Origin: Bacteroidales bacterium UBA1237
Lineage (GTDB): Bacteria; Bacteroidota; Bacteroidia; Bacteroidales; UBA932
Length of the DNA: 16,433 nucleotides
Direction of reading: 5' to 3'
NCBI GenBank assembly: GCA_002308935.1
Contig: DBWN01000141.1
Span: 12,740-29,172 of the forward strand
Under the pieces are notes generated by a model. That model ran no database searches, was not told the DNA's origin, and was given only the letters and a program-made list of their open reading frames with translations. The stretch's first letter is position 1. Every line of letters begins with the position of its first letter. Position numbers and translations under genes: made by a program. Positions 1-6,781 of this stretch are shown piece by piece.

Positions 1-258
1 ATGAAGGAAGGACAGCATGTAGAGATGATGTTCCTTACCGAGCCTGAGGAAAGGTGCCTCACCTGCGAACTCCCCACATATGTCGAGCTCGAGGTCACTT
101 ATGCTGAACCCGCTGTAAAGGGCAACACCGCTTCTACCAGCGCCCTCAAAGAGGTCACCCTCGAGACCGGTGCAAAGATCATGGTTCCCCTTTTCATCAA
201 CCAGGGAGAAAGGATCGCAGTCAACACTTCAGACCGTTCTTACGGACAGAGGGTATAA
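1..258 (+). CDS. efp: Elongation factor P, C-terminal part (5' end outside window)
   Basis: EF-P binds between the P and E sites of the ribosome and relieves stalling at polyproline stretches. The window begins in frame inside the gene, so the Met at position 1 is internal and not the start. The visible 85 residues cover the end of OB domain II and all of OB domain III. The domain III signature is clear: YVELEVTYAEPAVKGNTA, then LETGAKIMVPLFI, then GERIAVNTSDRSYGQRV ending in TAA. This matches the EF-P pattern VELEV..TEPgvKGDTA / LetGa.v.VPLFi..Ge.i.VdTr.g.Y..RV. The tip of domain I that carries the modified residue lies outside the window. Two hairpins follow the stop codon. EF-P-like YeiP is possible in principle but less likely for this lineage. 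Confidence 0.95.
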   Translation: MKEGQHVEMMFLTEPEERCLTCELPTYVELEVTYAEPAVKGNTASTSALKEVTLETGAKIMVPLFINQGERIAVNTSDRSYGQRV

Positions 259-284
259 GTTTTCCTACGGTTTTCTTAAACTAA

Positions 285-313
285 GAAGGGCTGGTCACAT
301 CGACCGGCCCTTC
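285..313 (+). terminator. Hairpin downstream of efp, probable terminator
   Basis: A 12-bp stem starts 27 nt after the efp stop: GAAGGGCTGGTC (285-296) pairs with GACCGGCCCTTC (302-313) across the 5-nt loop ACATC, with a single G-T wobble. The stem is GC-rich at its centre. The downstream U-tract is poor (GGTGTTGTATACC), so intrinsic termination is likely but not certain. Confidence 0.6.
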
Positions 314-338
314 GGTGTTGTATACCTGAATAAAATCA

Positions 339-373
339 AGAAAGGCAACCATCATCACGACGATCGCCTTTCT
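339..373 (+). repeat. Second inverted repeat downstream of efp
   Basis: AGAAAGGC (339-346) and GCCTTTCT (366-373) form a perfect 8-bp stem around a 19-nt loop. The loop can add a short ATC/GAT pairing (351-353 with 362-364). It may be a backup terminator for efp or an RNA 3'-end stabiliser. The following sequence is A/T-rich without a T-run. Confidence 0.4.
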
Positions 374-400
374 AAACCCTATTATTATCAACTAAACTAA

Positions 401-444
401 CCGACTTAAGAAATGGCAAAACGTGTGCCAAACTTGTTGGTCGG
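401..444. repeat. Nested dyads in the efp / DUF4783 convergent gap
   Basis: An outer pair CCGAC (401-405) with GTCGG (440-444), a middle AAG (408-410) with CTT (433-435) and an inner TGGCA (414-418) with TGCCA (426-430) make one long interrupted hairpin with a 7-nt loop. A competing small stem CCAA/TTGG (428-440) is also possible. The gap from 259 to 506 (248 bp) holds this structure, the two hairpins upstream and an AT-rich stretch (447-480). I see no convincing gene in it. Confidence 0.35.
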
Positions 445-506
445 GCAAAAATTGAAATAATTTTATCAAAAAAGTGATTTTGGGAAGAGAAATGCCTCTG
501 AAAACG

Positions 507-926
507 CTACAGAGAGGTCTTTTCTGACTTTTCGATCTTCAATTGCTGGATCTTGTAGCTGTTCCCTTTGTAGCTTACGAAGATCGTCACCTCGAATACT
601 TCACCTCCGGCATTAAGGGATCCGAGTGCGTATTTCATGTTGCCGCGTCCGGCTGTATGGTTGATGTCAAAGGACCTGGGAGTGTAGGAATCGAAGAACG
701 ATTTCATTATCTGACGTGCCTGATTCCTGCTTGAATCGTTCGTGGAGGAGAAGATGGATACCTCAAGATTGTCCGCGAACCAAGCTGAAAGTTTTTCGGC
801 GTCACCCTGTTTTATGTATTTGGCGATGGGGTTGAAGACATCGTACGACTTGTCCTGTGCAAGCGCCGCAGTACTGCACAGAATGGCCGACAGGCCCACA
901 ATCATTGCCAATACGAATTTCTTCAT
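507..926 (-). CDS. Secreted DUF4783-family protein (NTF2-like fold likely)
   Basis: A protein of 139 aa with a clear Sec signal peptide: MKK, a hydrophobic core at about residues 4-20, and a signal peptidase I site Ala-Leu-Ala after residue 23, just before QDKSYDVF. The mature part (about 116 aa) starts with a helix containing IAKYIKQGDAEKLSAWFADNL, then alternating strands including MKYALGSL, EVFEVTIFVSY and SYKIQQLKIEK. This order suits the small NTF2-like DUF4783 family of Bacteroidota, which I recognise from the pattern; its molecular function is unknown. Cys17 lies inside the signal peptide but lacks a lipobox, so a lipoprotein is unlikely. The gene diverges from rlmH with 85 bp between the starts. 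GGAG directly abuts the ATG, too close to be a normal Shine-Dalgarno. The gene ends with TAG, and a weak imperfect stem overlaps that stop (496-514). Confidence 0.8.
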   Translation of the reverse strand: MKKFVLAMIVGLSAILCSTAALAQDKSYDVFNPIAKYIKQGDAEKLSAWFADNLEVSIFSSTNDSSRNQARQIMKSFFDSYTPRSFDINHTAGRGNMKYALGSLNAGGEVFEVTIFVSYKGNSYKIQQLKIEKSEKTSL

Positions 927-956
927 CTCCGGTTTTGACCGATAACCTTAAGTCAA

Positions 957-988
957 GTTGCAAATATTGAGCCACATTGCTAACTTTG
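957..988 (+). promoter_or_regulatory. Bacteroidetes-type promoter for rlmH
   Basis: GTTG (957-960) as a 3-of-4 match to the -33 element TTTG, a 20-bp spacer, then TAACTTTG (981-988), a full match to the -7 element TAnnTTTG. Transcription would begin near 995, leaving a leader of about 17 nt before the ATG at 1012. This placement rules out the in-frame ATG at 958 as the translation start. Confidence 0.6.
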
Positions 989-1011
989 CTTGTGGTAAAG
1001 AAGATTCGCTG

Positions 1012-1485
1012 ATGAAAATTACTCTTCTCACTATGGGAAAGACGGACGTGTCCTGGGTGAGGCAGGGACTGGAACTGTATGTGTCCAGAATCAGCCACTA
1101 TGTGCCCTTCACTCTTTGTGAAATCCCGCAGCTGAAGAATGTTTCTTCACTTTCCCAGGCTCAGATAAAAGAGAAGGAGGCCGACCTCATTCTTTCCGGC
1201 ATCAAGAGCGGGGACGATGTCATCCTTCTTGACGAGAGGGGAAAGAGGATGCGTTCGATTGAGTTCGCCTCATGGCTTTCCGACCGTATGGCCCGCTCGG
1301 GGAAGGACATTGTCTTTGTCGTTGGAGGTGCGTACGGATTTTCGGACAGAGTGTACCAGAGAGCTGGTGGAATGATTTCCCTTTCGGAGATGACTTTCTC
1401 CCATCAGATGGTGAGAACGATTTTTGCTGAACAGCTTTACCGTGCGTTCACGATCATAAAAGGGGAACCGTATCACCATGAATGA
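1012..1485 (+). CDS. rlmH: 23S rRNA (pseudouridine1915-N3)-methyltransferase RlmH
   Basis: RlmH is a small SPOUT methyltransferase that uses S-adenosylmethionine to methylate pseudouridine 1915 in helix 69 of 23S rRNA on assembled 70S ribosomes. This copy has 157 aa, the usual family length. It begins MKITLLTMGKT and shows LLDERGKRMRSIEFA, the knot glycine region VFVVGGAYGFS, LSEMTFSHQMVRTIFAEQLYRAFTI in pieces, and the family's hallmark C-terminus PYHHE. The start at 1012 is chosen because homologues begin at this MKI and a promoter lies just upstream; the in-frame ATG at 958 would add 18 residues that do not look like the family. The TGA stop overlaps the start of the histidine kinase gene in an ATGA junction, so the two are probably translationally coupled. 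Confidence 0.95.
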   Translation: MKITLLTMGKTDVSWVRQGLELYVSRISHYVPFTLCEIPQLKNVSSLSQAQIKEKEADLILSGIKSGDDVILLDERGKRMRSIEFASWLSDRMARSGKDIVFVVGGAYGFSDRVYQRAGGMISLSEMTFSHQMVRTIFAEQLYRAFTIIKGEPYHHE

Positions 1486-4400
1486 TCCGGCGCAATCAAG
1501 CAGATAAACGCGTGAGACCATTGTCACGAATAATACCTGAGTTGAAGAGAGGGTTACCTTGGGTGGTCCTTGCTCTTATCGTGTCTTTGGGGATTCTTTT
1601 GGGTTTTCTGCTGTTCGGTTCCGATTCCTCGAAGAGGGCGGCATCCAGGATGACACGCCATTTGGAGAAAAGGATGGCGCTCCTGTCTTCCCATATGAAT
1701 GCCGTCATGGATACCGATCCTGCCGAATGGCCTGCTTTGGAGAACTTGCCTTCGGATATGGTTGTGTACAGGTATCTTGATGATACTTTGCAGTCTTGGA
1801 ACAACCAGTTCACTCTGGATAATGACGATATATCCAGAAGGATGTACACTCCTGTTTTCGTGGGATCAAGCTACAATCTGGTTTCTCCTCTTATGGAGGT
1901 GGACACTCTTCCTTCCTTCATGAACCTTGGGCCCAATTGGTATGTCATCAAGAAAATAGTGAAAGGTAACTCTCAGGTATTCGGCGGTCTTGAGATAAAA
2001 AATACCGAGTCCGGCAGAGCGGTTGACGTGAATCCTCATCTGGGAGTTTCCGACAGGATCGGCATATATCCTATAGCCGAAGGAGCCGGAGTTCCGGTGT
2101 ATGTGGAAGGGGTTCCTTTGATGAAGGTCATCAGGGAGAATACCAGCTACCTTTCGAACAGGATGGAACTCTTCTCCCCGACGGTGTATGCCGACGGAAG
2201 GTTGTTCGGTTCTTTGGGCAACGTTCTCATCATCCATCTTTTGATTTTCCTGCTTGTACTCCAATTCTATCTCAGCAGAAAAAGGATATTGAAATGGATA
2301 ATGAGGGGCAATACCGACCTTAAACTAGGCATGTATGGACTTTTTGTGCTTCTTGCCATAGTGGCGATATGCCTGTACATCAATACCACATTCAAGAGTA
2401 TCATCATGAACTCCAATATCACCTTGGAGCTCTATAAGATAAGCAGCATCAGCCGTTTCACTATCTATGTGTACTTGGCTTTCCTGATCCTGTCCCTAAG
2501 TATACCGTTCCTTTTCCAGATGCTGCGTCCTGTCGTGAAAAGACTTTGGGGAATAAGGTTCAACGTCTTTTCCAGGTGGGGAAGGATGATCTTCGCTCTT
2601 CTGTGTGCGGGATATTTCGTGTCGGTGTCTTCTGTTCTGGGATTCCGAAGGGAAGAGGACAGGGTGGAGATCTGGGCCAACCGTCTTTCCCTTGACAGGG
2701 ATCTTGGATTCGAATTGCAGCTCCGCAGTCTCGAACGCTCTATCGCCAGTGATCCCATCATATCGTCCTTTATCAACCTTGATACGGACAACCGTCTGAT
2801 CCTTAGCAGAATCAATGAGAACTACGTTTCAAGGATTTCTCAGGACTATGACGTGGGTGTATATATCGCTAGGGACGGTGACCAGAACTCCGGAGTGCTG
2901 GATTACTTCTCCAGCAGAATCGCATCTGCTACTGCAATCGCTGACAGCTCACATTTCCTGTATTCCCAGGCCGGCAACGGCAGGGCTGAATATACGGGGA
3001 TCTTCCTTTATTATAATCAGGATGTAGGTGTCACAAGGCTTTTGATGGCTATTGAGTCCAAGGTCGACAAAGAAGGTCGGGGATATTCGGCTATCCTCGG
3101 AAGCAACGGACCAGGAACGGTCTCCATACCGGCGCGCTACTCCTATGGAAATTATCAGGACGGGAAACTTGTAAGCTACAGGGGAGATTACGCTTACCCG
3201 ACAGTGCTTACCGGCAGGCTCCTTCGGGCATCTGAAGATGAAACCAGGTACGCGAAAATTGACGGGTATACCCATTTCATCTACCATATATCGGATGATG
3301 ATTCGGAAAGCACAGTGATTTCTCGTCCTACAGAAGACTTCACCAAGTACATGGTGGCTGGATTCCTGGTAGCTCTTATGGCGTATTTCCTTGTGAGCAT
3401 CCCCAAGGGAGGCAGAAGACGTACGATTTTCGGGAACAATTACTACAAGCAGAGGATAAACACCGTACTGTACTTTTCCCTCACTGCGACCTTGATAGTC
3501 ATGGCCGTGATAAGCGTTTACTTCGTATATCGAAGGAACGAGGTCAACGTGACGACCCTCATGACGGGAAAGATCAATACCATCCAGTCCCTTCTCGAGG
3601 CAGACTGCAGGTACTATACCTCTTATGAAGACTTCGGGACGCAGGAGAGCGGAGGAAGGATCGAAGAGATCGGCAACTTCACCAAATCGGACATCACCCT
3701 TTACACCACTCAAGGCAAGGTCTTCAAATCCACATACCCGGAAGCTTTCGAGAGGATGCTTTTGGGCTCACGTACGGATGACAGCGCCTACAGAAACATA
3801 ATGTACCGCAACAGGAGGTTCCATATCCATCGTGAGAAATTCTCGAACCATTCCTTCTATGCGATGTACGCCCCGGTGTTCAACGGGGACGGAACAATGC
3901 TTGCCATTGTCGGAGCCCCTTATACCGACACCGGCCTGGAATTCCGCTCAGAAGCGATATTCCACTCGTTGTTCATAATAACGGTCTTCTTCATTCTTCT
4001 CATACTGACAAGAGTCGTGACCGGCAAGGTCGTCGACAACCTGTTCAGACCTCTTGGGGAGATGGGCGCGAAGATGAACTCCGCAAGAACTGGTGGACTG
4101 GAATATATCATCTACGATCGCGATGACGAGATTTCGTCGCTGGTCAGGGCTTATAACCTCATGGTGCATGACCTTTCGGAGAGCAGCAAACAGGTGGCCC
4201 AAGCCGAGAGGGACAAGGCGTGGAGTGAAATGGCACGTCAGGTCGCCCATGAGATCAAGAATCCTCTCACTCCTATCAAACTCCAGATCCAGAGGATAAT
4301 CCGTCTGAAGAGCAAGAATGATCCCAAGTGGGAGGAGAAGTTCGATTCCATCGTCCCCGTCATCATGGACAGCATTGACGGACTCACCGAGACCGCCAAC

Positions 4401-4925
4401 GAGTTCTCAACCTTCGCAAAACTATACAGCGAGGAGCCCGTGGTCATCAACATCGACCGTCTGGCTATGGACCAGATTGCACTTTTTGATGAGAAGGAAG
4501 GAATCACGTTCCAGTATATGGGGCTCCAGGATGCTGAAGTCCTCGGTCCTAAACCCCAGTTGACCCGAGTATTCGTGAACCTCCTGACCAATGCTGTCCA
4601 GGCTATCGACAACCAGCAGAACGATGACATTTCGAAGGGTCTTGAACCAAAGCACGGTCTTGTCAACGTCTCTATCAGGAATTCCTCCCGTGAGGGATTC
4701 CTGGACATAGTCGTGGAGGACAACGGTCCTGGAGTCAAGGATGAAAACAGAAGCCGTCTTTTCACCCCCAATTTCACAACGAAGAGCAGCGGAACGGGAC
4801 TTGGCCTTGCCATCTGCAAGAACATTATCGAAAGGTGCGGCGGTGACATTCAGTACAGCCGTTCGTTCGTTCTCCAAGGGGCATGTTTCACCATCAGGAT
4901 TCCGAAGTATTCAGGTAAGGAGTAA
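1482..4925 (+). CDS. Large membrane sensor histidine kinase, NtrY-like, with three extracytoplasmic regions
   Basis: A 1147-residue sensor kinase. Hydrophobic segments at about residues 24-45, 246-264, 282-301, 325-347, 369-388, 622-640, 661-683 and 826-845 predict eight membrane spans. Arg/Lys-rich loops at 265-281, 348-367 and 641-660 place those on the inside. Three large outside regions result: 46-245, 388-621 and 684-825. The cytoplasmic part has a HAMP-like linker (about 846-900), a HisKA helix with phospho-acceptor His923 in VAHEIKNPLTPIK, an N box with Asn1033 and Asn1037 (NLLTNAVQAI), DNGPGV at 1080-1085, an F box FTPNFTT and the G2 box GTGLGLAICK near 1104-1113. The HEIKNPLTPI block and the membrane/HAMP layout resemble NtrY-type kinases. 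All catalytic boxes look intact. No response regulator is present in the window, so the partner and signal are unknown. Overlap with rlmH by 4 bp implies co-expression. Confidence 0.9.
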   Translation: MIRRNQADKRVRPLSRIIPELKRGLPWVVLALIVSLGILLGFLLFGSDSSKRAASRMTRHLEKRMALLSSHMNAVMDTDPAEWPALENLPSDMVVYRYLDDTLQSWNNQFTLDNDDISRRMYTPVFVGSSYNLVSPLMEVDTLPSFMNLGPNWYVIKKIVKGNSQVFGGLEIKNTESGRAVDVNPHLGVSDRIGIYPIAEGAGVPVYVEGVPLMKVIRENTSYLSNRMELFSPTVYADGRLFGSLGNVLIIHLLIFLLVLQFYLSRKRILKWIMRGNTDLKLGMYGLFVLLAIVAICLYINTTFKSIIMNSNITLELYKISSISRFTIYVYLAFLILSLSIPFLFQMLRPVVKRLWGIRFNVFSRWGRMIFALLCAGYFVSVSSVLGFRREEDRVEIWANRLSLDRDLGFELQLRSLERSIASDPIISSFINLDTDNRLILSRINENYVSRISQDYDVGVYIARDGDQNSGVLDYFSSRIASATAIADSSHFLYSQAGNGRAEYTGIFLYYNQDVGVTRLLMAIESKVDKEGRGYSAILGSNGPGTVSIPARYSYGNYQDGKLVSYRGDYAYPTVLTGRLLRASEDETRYAKIDGYTHFIYHISDDDSESTVISRPTEDFTKYMVAGFLVALMAYFLVSIPKGGRRRTIFGNNYYKQRINTVLYFSLTATLIVMAVISVYFVYRRNEVNVTTLMTGKINTIQSLLEADCRYYTSYEDFGTQESGGRIEEIGNFTKSDITLYTTQGKVFKSTYPEAFERMLLGSRTDDSAYRNIMYRNRRFHIHREKFSNHSFYAMYAPVFNGDGTMLAIVGAPYTDTGLEFRSEAIFHSLFIITVFFILLILTRVVTGKVVDNLFRPLGEMGAKMNSARTGGLEYIIYDRDDEISSLVRAYNLMVHDLSESSKQVAQAERDKAWSEMARQVAHEIKNPLTPIKLQIQRIIRLKSKNDPKWEEKFDSIVPVIMDSIDGLTETANEFSTFAKLYSEEPVVINIDRLAMDQIALFDEKEGITFQYMGLQDAEVLGPKPQLTRVFVNLLTNAVQAIDNQQNDDISKGLEPKHGLVNVSIRNSSREGFLDIVVEDNGPGVKDENRSRLFTPNFTTKSSGTGLGLAICKNIIERCGGDIQYSRSFVLQGACFTIRIPKYSGKE

Positions 4926-4950
4926 TCGTCCGTAGAGGAAAATAAAAAGT

Positions 4951-4977
4951 GCGGATCCACATTGATTGCGGGTCCGC
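4951..4977 (-). terminator. Intrinsic terminator of der, possibly bidirectional
   Basis: GCGGATCC (4951-4958) pairs with GGGTCCGC (4970-4977) through an 11-nt loop with one G-T wobble. Read leftward, out of der, the hairpin is followed by a T-rich stretch (ACTTTTTATTTTCC), which is the classical arrangement. Read rightward, from the kinase gene, the stem is present but no T-run follows. The convergent gap is only 72 bp, so one structure may serve both genes. Confidence 0.75.
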
Positions 4978-4997
4978 CCTTGACTATGTCCGGAGCC

Positions 4998-6305
4998 TTA
5001 TTTCTGCCTTATGTAAATCTGCACCGGGCAGCCTGTAAGGTCGAAGTTCTCCCTCAGCCTGTTCTCGAGGAATCGTTTGTAAGGGTCCTTCACGTACTGG
5101 GGAAGGTTGCAGAAGAAAGCGAATGACGGAGACTTCGTGGGAAGCTGGGTAACATACTTTATCTTCACGTATTTGCCCTTCCATGCCGGCGGGGGATAGT
5201 TCTCGATTTCAGGAAGCATCACTTCGTTGAGCTGGGAAGTGCTGATCTTCCTGGAGTAGTTCTCGTACACATGGTTCACTTCGTTCAGCACATCCAGAAT
5301 CCTCTGTTTGTTTATGACTGAAGTGAAGATGATGGGAACATCATCGAAGGGTGCGATCCTTGCTTTCAGTCCCTTGGTGTACTCCTTCATGGTATTGCTT
5401 TCCTTGGGGAAAGTGTCCCATTTGTTCACTACCAGAACACAACCCTTGCGGTTTCTCTGGATGAGGTTGAAGATTGCCATGTCCTGGGCTTCCATTCCGT
5501 TGTTGGCGTCAATCATCAGGATGCAGACATCGGAATGCTCGATAGCCCTTATGGCCCTCATCACTGAGTAGAACTCCAGATCTTCGTCGACCCTGTTCTT
5601 CCTTCTCATGCCGGCGGTGTCCACAAGCATGAACTCATGTCCGAACTTGTTGTAGTGAGTCGCAATCGAATCCCTGGTGGTTCCGGCTACAGGTGTCACT
5701 ATGTTCCTTTCCTCGCCCAAAAGAGCGTTGGTGAGGGATGATTTTCCGACATTCGGCTTTCCTACAATAGCTATATGGGGGAGGTCGGCGAAAGGATCCT
5801 CCTGCTCCTTCTCCTCGGGGAGAAGTTTCACTATTTCGTCAAGCAGGTCGCCTGTTCCGCTTCCGTTCGCGGCGGAGATGCTCCAGACTTCGCCCAGTCC
5901 CAATGAATAGAACTGGTAAGAGTCATACATCTTCTCTCCTGAATCAACCTTGTTCACGCAGAGCACGACAGGCTTTTTGCTGCGTCGGAGGATATCGGCT
6001 ATCTCGGCATCGTAGTCCGTTATTCCGGTGGCGGCTTCCACCATGAAGAGGACAACGTCCGCTTCATCGATGGCGATTACAACTTGTTTCCTTATCTCTT
6101 CCTCGAAGACGTCATCTGAGCCTGATGACCATCCTCCTGTGTCCACTACCGAGAACTCGCTTCCGCACCACTCGCATCTTCCGTAATGGCGGTCCCTGGT
6201 CACGCCGGCAGTCTCATCAACTATCGCCTGGCGCATTCCGACAAGGCGGTTGAAGAGGGTGGACTTTCCGACGTTCGGTCTTCCTACTATCGCTACTAGA
6301 CTCAT
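4998..6305 (-). CDS. der: Ribosome-assembly GTPase Der (EngA), double Era-like GTPase
   Basis: Der is an essential GTPase acting late in 50S subunit maturation. The 435-aa product has the family's unique tandem G domains and a C-terminal KH-like domain. G domain 1: P-loop GRPNVGKS (8-15), DTGG (55-58), NKVD (118-121). G domain 2: GKPNVGKS (182-189), DTAG followed by MRRK (229-236), NKWD (294-297). The KH-like part occupies about 350-435. Length and order are normal and no motif is damaged. The start is at MSLVAIVG; a purine-rich AGAGAGAGAA precedes it. It is the last gene of the leftward block, 94 bp behind the cysteine miniprotein gene, and is followed by a strong hairpin terminator. Confidence 0.97.
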   Translation of the reverse strand: MSLVAIVGRPNVGKSTLFNRLVGMRQAIVDETAGVTRDRHYGRCEWCGSEFSVVDTGGWSSGSDDVFEEEIRKQVVIAIDEADVVLFMVEAATGITDYDAEIADILRRSKKPVVLCVNKVDSGEKMYDSYQFYSLGLGEVWSISAANGSGTGDLLDEIVKLLPEEKEQEDPFADLPHIAIVGKPNVGKSSLTNALLGEERNIVTPVAGTTRDSIATHYNKFGHEFMLVDTAGMRRKNRVDEDLEFYSVMRAIRAIEHSDVCILMIDANNGMEAQDMAIFNLIQRNRKGCVLVVNKWDTFPKESNTMKEYTKGLKARIAPFDDVPIIFTSVINKQRILDVLNEVNHVYENYSRKISTSQLNEVMLPEIENYPPPAWKGKYVKIKYVTQLPTKSPSFAFFCNLPQYVKDPYKRFLENRLRENFDLTGCPVQIYIRQK

Positions 6306-6328
6306 TTCTCTCTCTGTTTATCGTATTG

Positions 6329-6351
6329 GAGTCCCATTCCGCCCGGGACTC
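6329..6351. repeat. Perfect inverted repeat upstream of der
   Basis: GAGTCCC (6329-6335) and GGGACTC (6345-6351) form a perfect 7-bp stem with a 9-nt loop, centred about 34 bp before the der start codon and behind the small upstream gene. No T-run follows on either strand. It could be a processing or attenuation structure in the der leader. No consensus promoter is visible in the 94-bp gap. Confidence 0.4.
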
Positions 6352-6399
6352 TGAGGGGGGCGCATCTGAAGAGGAGAAGGAGCAGACTCTCTCTCTAAA

Positions 6400-6660
6400 T
6401 CAGTGCTTTTCTGCTTGGAACAAGGAGCAGCTGTTGCATGCTTCGCTGTAAATGCCGCTGCAGTTGGGGTCCTTGCTCTTCGCTTTTTTGCCGAACAACT
6501 CCTCGTCCACTTCCTTCATGCATCTGATTCCCATCTTGCGCATGTTTTCATTTGATCCCACATCGGAGTTGGGGAAGTCTTTCTTCCGGAATATGACATT
6601 GAAGCACATCGCGAAGACTCCTACCCCAATAAAGATCAGTGCGGCGAGAAAAGCTTTCAT
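6400..6660 (-). CDS. Uncharacterised membrane miniprotein with conserved-looking cysteines
   Basis: A protein of 86 aa. Residues 3-23 are strongly hydrophobic (FLAALIFIGVGVFAMCFNVIF), most likely a single membrane anchor, followed by positive RKK, so the tail would be cytoplasmic by the positive-inside rule. The soluble tail has four cysteines at 47, 67, 75 and 78, the last three in C-x7-C-x2-C spacing, plus Cys19 within the membrane span. This could bind a metal or an iron-sulfur cluster, or form disulfides. The layout (one anchor plus a short Cys-rich tail) resembles NqrM, the Na+-NQR maturation factor, but the cysteine spacing is not the one I know for NqrM, so I do not assign it. The gene lies in the leftward block between prs and der; spacing of 94 bp to der and 121 bp from prs leaves room for separate control. 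Coding nature is supported by typical codon use and a sensible membrane protein layout. Confidence 0.7.
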   Translation of the reverse strand: MKAFLAALIFIGVGVFAMCFNVIFRKKDFPNSDVGSNENMRKMGIRCMKEVDEELFGKKAKSKDPNCSGIYSEACNSCSLFQAEKH

Positions 6661-6723
6661 CGGCGTTATGGGCTTTGCCCTTTGTGATTATTTTGTTGTT
6701 CTGTTTTTCTTATTTCATCAGTT

Positions 6724-6750
6724 ATGGCCGGGACTTTGTGTTCCGGCCAT
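6724..6750 (-). terminator. Hairpin downstream of prs
   Basis: ATGGCCGG (6724-6731) and CCGGCCAT (6743-6750) form a perfect 8-bp stem with an 11-nt loop, 31 nt past the prs stop. The sequence after it on the minus strand is A-rich, not T-rich, so intrinsic termination is uncertain. It may be a partial terminator, or an RNA 3'-end stabiliser that sets prs mRNA apart from the downstream genes. Confidence 0.45.
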
Positions 6751-6781
6751 CAAAACAGCGAGAGACGCCTCCGGCTCCTCT

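Noticed and set aside
413..460. 15-codon frame MAKRVPNLLVGQKLK as a gene
   Set aside because: It is too short to support, has no ribosome site and overlaps a dyad; kept only as part of a finding.
871..926. Lipoprotein call for the DUF4783-like protein because of Cys17
   Set aside because: The residues before Cys17 (Ala-Ile-Leu) do not form a lipobox and a good Ala-Leu-Ala signal peptidase I site follows.
958..1011. Upstream ATG that would lengthen RlmH by 18 residues
   Set aside because: It lies before the -7 promoter element and the added residues do not fit the family N-terminus.
2949..3713. A 254-codon open frame on the minus strand inside the histidine kinase gene
   Set aside because: It lies wholly opposite a gene with intact kinase motifs, its product has no recognisable domain or sensible composition, and no promoter or ribosome site was seen.
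4238..4849. A 203-codon minus-strand frame over the kinase catalytic domain
   Set aside because: It is Ser/Arg/Leu-rich low-quality translation, as expected from the reverse strand of a real gene.
6400..6660. Assignment of the cysteine miniprotein as NqrM
   Set aside because: Size and layout are similar, but the cysteine pattern differs and no Na+-NQR genes are near.
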